This document shows positions 4,359 through 6,823 of a stretch of DNA of 6,823 nucleotides, piece by piece; positions within the stretch are counted from its first letter, which is position 1, and the number at the start of each line of letters is the position of its first letter. The DNA lies in assembly GCA_031276475.1 (NCBI GenBank), contig JAISMZ010000264.1, forward strand, positions 1 to 6,823, written 5' to 3'. This DNA is from Coriobacteriales bacterium (GTDB lineage Bacteria > Actinomycetota > Coriobacteriia > Coriobacteriales > UBA8131). The position numbers were made by a program, and so were the translations under genes. The notes under the pieces are model-generated. The model saw only the letters and a program-made list of their open reading frames with translations. It was not told the origin of the DNA and searched no databases.

Positions 4359-5300
4359 TCAGCCCAGGTACCGTGCCAGTTCCTGCCCGCGGCGCTTGGC
4401 CTCGGCGTAACCGGTCAGGTAGAGTTGGTAGAGCTTGTCGGGGTCGTGCTCCATACTGGCGATCTCTACCGGCGCGGGTGGGCGCAGGACGAATATCTCG
4501 CCACTGGCCGCCATTCGGGCGATTCGCCGGTACATGCGATTATACTCGTAAGAACGGTGGGCCATCCGCTCCAAAAACCAGGGGTAATCGCGGTAGAGCC
4601 GTCGCGCCAGCGCCAGCGCCTGCCCTCGGTAGGGCGGTTTTAGATAATCGCGGTCTCGGGTCAGTACGACGAGCGTTTTTTTGCTGTTCAGGCTGGCGGC
4701 AAAGTCCATTGGCACGCTGTCGCAGATGCCACCGTCCAAAAGCTTCAGGCCATCCACCTCAACTATCCGCGAGAGTATTGGCAGCGAAGCCGAGGCACGA
4801 AGCCAGTCCCTTTCGCTGCGGGCCTTGCGCAGTTGATGATAGCTGGCCTCGCCCAACTGAAGGTCGCTGGCCACCGTGAACAAGGTGATGGGAGAGCTGT
4901 CGTAGGCCGCAAAGTCTAGAGGGTCTAACTTATCGGGAATCTTGTGAAAGACGAATTTGGCATTAAAGGCGCTGCCGGTAAGAGCGAAGCAGCGCATGGA
5001 GAAGTAGCGCCAATCTTTGCAGTACTTGATGTTCAAATAGGAGCTACGGCCACGCGCGCCGGCCCGAAAGTTAAAGCCGTTAAGCGCACCGGCCGAGACG
5101 CCGACGACCTTATCGGGCAGGATGCCCTCGTCCATCAGGTAGTCCAGCACGCCAGCGCTGAACTGCCCGCGCATCGCGCCGCCCTCCAAAACCATACAAC
5201 AGTCCACGAGCGTACCGGCTTGCCAGGCCGGCCGGTAGTCGGGATGTTCGGGCGGCAGGTAGATCGGGGGGATAGTGCGGTTGATGGGCATACGCGTCAC
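4359..5300 (-). CDS. Patatin-like phospholipase family protein (YjjU-like)
   Basis: A 313-residue serine hydrolase of the bacterial patatin family. The oxyanion-hole motif is LEGGAMRGQFSAGVLDYL (residues 38-55), the nucleophile elbow is GVSAG (67-71, Ser69), and the second member of the Ser-Asp dyad is in LLDGGICDSVP (Asp189). The tail, VEIASMEHDPDKLYQLYLTGYAEA and following, resembles the small C-terminal domain of YjjU-type patatins. Such enzymes hydrolyse acyl esters of lipids, but the substrate is unknown here. No signal peptide or membrane helix is seen, so cytoplasmic or membrane-associated action is likely. The GTG start at 5300 overlaps the stop of the upstream FemX gene by 4 bases (GTGA). 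An ATG at 5291 is an equally possible start three codons in. Neither has a clear Shine-Dalgarno, which fits translational coupling. The pairing with a peptidoglycan-bridge enzyme suggests an envelope-related role, by inference. Confidence 0.92.
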   Translation of the reverse strand: MTRMPINRTIPPIYLPPEHPDYRPAWQAGTLVDCCMVLEGGAMRGQFSAGVLDYLMDEGILPDKVVGVSAGALNGFNFRAGARGRSSYLNIKYCKDWRYFSMRCFALTGSAFNAKFVFHKIPDKLDPLDFAAYDSSPITLFTVASDLQLGEASYHQLRKARSERDWLRASASLPILSRIVEVDGLKLLDGGICDSVPMDFAASLNSKKTLVVLTRDRDYLKPPYRGQALALARRLYRDYPWFLERMAHRSYEYNRMYRRIARMAASGEIFVLRPPAPVEIASMEHDPDKLYQLYLTGYAEAKRRGQELARYLG

Positions 5301-6643
5301 CGGGCCAATCGTCTGAGCCGCCCCGCCAGGCGGTTGGCGTTGTGGCGCAGAGGGGAGAGGATGATAGAGAAATCGCCGATAAGCTCCTCGATGTAGCCGC
5401 CAAAAGCCTGCTTGAAGGCCAGCACTCCGTAGGTCGAATCCGCTGGGTCAAAGGCGCCGCTGATGCCGTAGAAGTTGTAGCGGCGCAGGCCCCAATCGAG
5501 GCATTGTTGCATCATATGTTCTTGGAGAAGATAGACAGCGTTCAGACTGAGATAGCCTGTGCGGGTGCCGCCGAAGAGGTAAATCAGTTCGTTGTGGCGA
5601 CGAATGAACAGCCCCGCACAGATGGCGATGGCAAAAGAGTCGTCGGCGGCTGCAGTGCCGGGCAAGCTGCTCTTGGCGTTGCCGCCGTCTGAGGGCGCCG
5701 GTGTTGCTGCGGTGGGGGAGTTGGCGGCACCAAAACCCTCGGCCTGGCGTAGCAGTTTTTCGGCACCGGCGATCTGGTCGCTCAGCTGCTGTTTGCGGCC
5801 CTTTCCGTGGGCTTCATCGCGCGCCTGGCTGAGGCTGGCGATCTTGCTCTTTAGCGCCTGCCGCAGTTTGTTGGGGTGCAGATCCACGAGCATGAAATGG
5901 GCATTCGTTCCAAAGGCATCATAGAGCGCCTGATAGTAGCGCAGCTCGCGATCCGCAAAACCCTGGCGCTCAGCGGTCTCCTCAAGGACGCGTTTAAAGA
6001 CATTCAGCTCCTCACGTCCCACCCGCCGGAGAGTCAAAGCATTCTCACGGGCGCGGCGCGTGGCAGTGCGCACCGAGACGGCAAACGATTTAAAGTTGCT
6101 CTGGTAGTCATCGAGCAGGTCGAGCTTGTAGAGAAAGCGTGGCTGGGCAGATTTGATGGTCAGCCCCTCCCAGCTCCAGCCGGCCTGCCGCAGATTGTTG
6201 ATGGTGGCCTGGCCAACGGTTGCGGCTGCTGCTGCTGTGGCGGCGGCCCCGGCGCTGTCTTCGCCGCCCTGCTCCAACGGCAGTCCAAAGGGGTCGAGCC
6301 GGCGATAGACGATGTTCGGGTTGCTGTGCAGCGAGGCGGCGCGCAGCTCGCGAGCATGAGCACGAACCGCCCGCGTCCACGCCTGACAGACTTCGGCATC
6401 AGCCAAATTGCCCAGCGGCCCACAGAAGAAGTCCAACACCGGCGCCTTGGAATCCGAGAGGGCCGCCATGCCCACACAGACCGCCTCTTCTCCGCGAAAA
6501 AGCGCCAGGTAACTCACCTGCCAGCCTAAAAGCCGGCGCGCCTCACCCATCTCGGCGCTCTGAGCGAAGTTGTCCTGACCACTAAAAATGCGCGCTAATA
6601 CAGCAAATTTGTCGGCGTCGATTTTTTTGAGCTCATAGTCCAT
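5297..6643 (-). CDS. FemABX-family aminoacyl-tRNA-dependent peptidoglycan ligase (FemX-like)
   Basis: A 448-residue protein of the Fem ligase family, which adds amino acids from aminoacyl-tRNA to the stem peptide of peptidoglycan precursors at the cytoplasmic face. Two GNAT-like halves are suggested: residues about 1-180 and 185-430. The C-terminal signature YNFYGISGAFDP...YGVLAFKQAFGGYIEELIG (389-423) is diagnostic. Residues about 256-303 form a charged, Ala/Leu/Gln-rich helical arm (KLRQALKSKIASLSQ onward) like the coiled-coil arm of FemA that is thought to touch tRNA. Length is near the usual 400-420 residues, plus two low-complexity inserts: about 125-144 (Ala-rich) and about 304-335 (Ala/Pro/Gly/Ser-rich, just after the arm). 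The amino acid added cannot be read from sequence. ATG 6643 has no Shine-Dalgarno, but a strong extended -10 lies 6 nt upstream, implying a leaderless message. It is the first gene of a two-gene unit with the patatin gene. Confidence 0.9.
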   Translation of the reverse strand: MDYELKKIDADKFAVLARIFSGQDNFAQSAEMGEARRLLGWQVSYLALFRGEEAVCVGMAALSDSKAPVLDFFCGPLGNLADAEVCQAWTRAVRAHARELRAASLHSNPNIVYRRLDPFGLPLEQGGEDSAGAAATAAAAATVGQATINNLRQAGWSWEGLTIKSAQPRFLYKLDLLDDYQSNFKSFAVSVRTATRRARENALTLRRVGREELNVFKRVLEETAERQGFADRELRYYQALYDAFGTNAHFMLVDLHPNKLRQALKSKIASLSQARDEAHGKGRKQQLSDQIAGAEKLLRQAEGFGAANSPTAATPAPSDGGNAKSSLPGTAAADDSFAIAICAGLFIRRHNELIYLFGGTRTGYLSLNAVYLLQEHMMQQCLDWGLRRYNFYGISGAFDPADSTYGVLAFKQAFGGYIEELIGDFSIILSPLRHNANRLAGRLRRLAR

Positions 6644-6649
6644 ACGCAG

Positions 6650-6658
6650 ATTCTAGCA
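6650..6658 (-). promoter_or_regulatory. Extended -10 promoter of the femX-patatin unit, leaderless layout
   Basis: Read on the - strand, TGC is followed by TAGAAT (6655 down to 6650), a near-consensus extended -10. CTGCGT (6 nt) then leads directly to ATG 6643. Transcription would start at or within a base or two of the start codon. The -35 region (about 6673-6679) has no recognisable match. Confidence 0.6.
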
Positions 6659-6720
6659 TAGCGGCACAGATTTGATGCGACAGGAAAAAAGCCTTGGGGA
6701 CAGGCCCTCTGGCTCTGTTT

Positions 6721-6823
6721 AGGGGACGCGGCGAGGTGGGGAGGCGAGGGCGCGAGGGAGGCGGGGACGGCTTGGGCAGCAGGGACGGGGGCGCGGGGAC
6801 GGCGCAGGGACGGCTTAGGCAGG
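6721..6823. repeat. G-rich low-complexity repeats, no gene seen
   Basis: From 6644 to the window end no plausible gene is visible. The last 103 bases are almost free of T on the + strand and consist of GGGGACGG/GAGGCGAGGG-type words. GGGACGGCTTGGGCAG at 6764-6779 returns with one change at 6807-6822 (43-nt spacing), and further GGGACGG copies start at 6782 and near 6797. Many GGG and GGGG runs on one strand could form a G-quadruplex. The preceding stretch, GGGGACAGG then CTCTGGCTCTGTTT (about 6695-6720), resembles the REP-like motif before the tRNA in reverse orientation. The block continues beyond the window. Confidence 0.6.

Noticed and set aside
4323..5396. Several + strand frames (4323-4643, 4373-4879, 4944-5396) opposite the patatin gene.
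   Set aside because: The - strand frame contains the full patatin catalytic motif set. The opposite frames show no motif and are typical GC-rich shadows.

Overview
This GC-rich window looks like a chromosomal segment from an actinobacterium, most likely a member of the Coriobacteriia (Eggerthella/Olsenella-like). The basis is the gene set: an NRAMP-type carrier with the altered metal-site motifs I associate with the Mg2+-transporting branch described from Eggerthella, a free-standing twin-CCG iron-sulfur protein, a TPP-riboswitch-controlled CytX and a FemX-type ligase. The promoters are also suggestive, with extended -10 boxes placed 6-7 nt before the start codon as in leaderless messages. 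The taxon is inferred from gene content, not from a marker gene.

Layout of the + strand from the left edge: (1) the last 69 codons of an unidentified membrane protein; (2) one base after its stop, an NRAMP/SLC11-like transporter in which DPGN is replaced by DAGG and MPH by APW; (3) its own predicted promoter and a 311-residue protein with two CCG (HdrB-like) iron-sulfur motifs and an internal 48-nt tandem repeat; (4) a TPP riboswitch directly in front of a CytX-type NCS1 permease, with the Shine-Dalgarno sequence inside the aptamer; (5) a tRNA-Asn(GTT) with encoded CCA and a strong intrinsic terminator, followed by a copy of the tRNA 3' end in direct orientation and a degenerate copy in inverted orientation.

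On the - strand, convergent with all this, lies a two-gene unit with overlapping stop and start codons: a FemABX-type aminoacyl-tRNA-dependent ligase (peptidoglycan cross-bridge) followed by a patatin-like phospholipase. Upstream of the FemX gene the window ends in about 100 bases of G-rich repeats without a gene.

The + strand genes do not form one pathway. They comprise metal-ion uptake, an iron-sulfur redox protein of unknown partner, and thiamine-precursor uptake switched off by TPP. The - strand pair concerns the cell envelope. A shared oddity is that the conserved proteins carry Ala/Gly/Asp-rich low-complexity inserts or extensions at places where the fold tolerates them, and two of these are exact DNA repeats in multiples of three. 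I saw no clear evidence of a new multi-gene system (no defence island, CRISPR array or transposase). The points most worth a second look are the riboswitch architecture, the NRAMP metal-site changes, the intragenic repeats and the tRNA-fragment palindrome.
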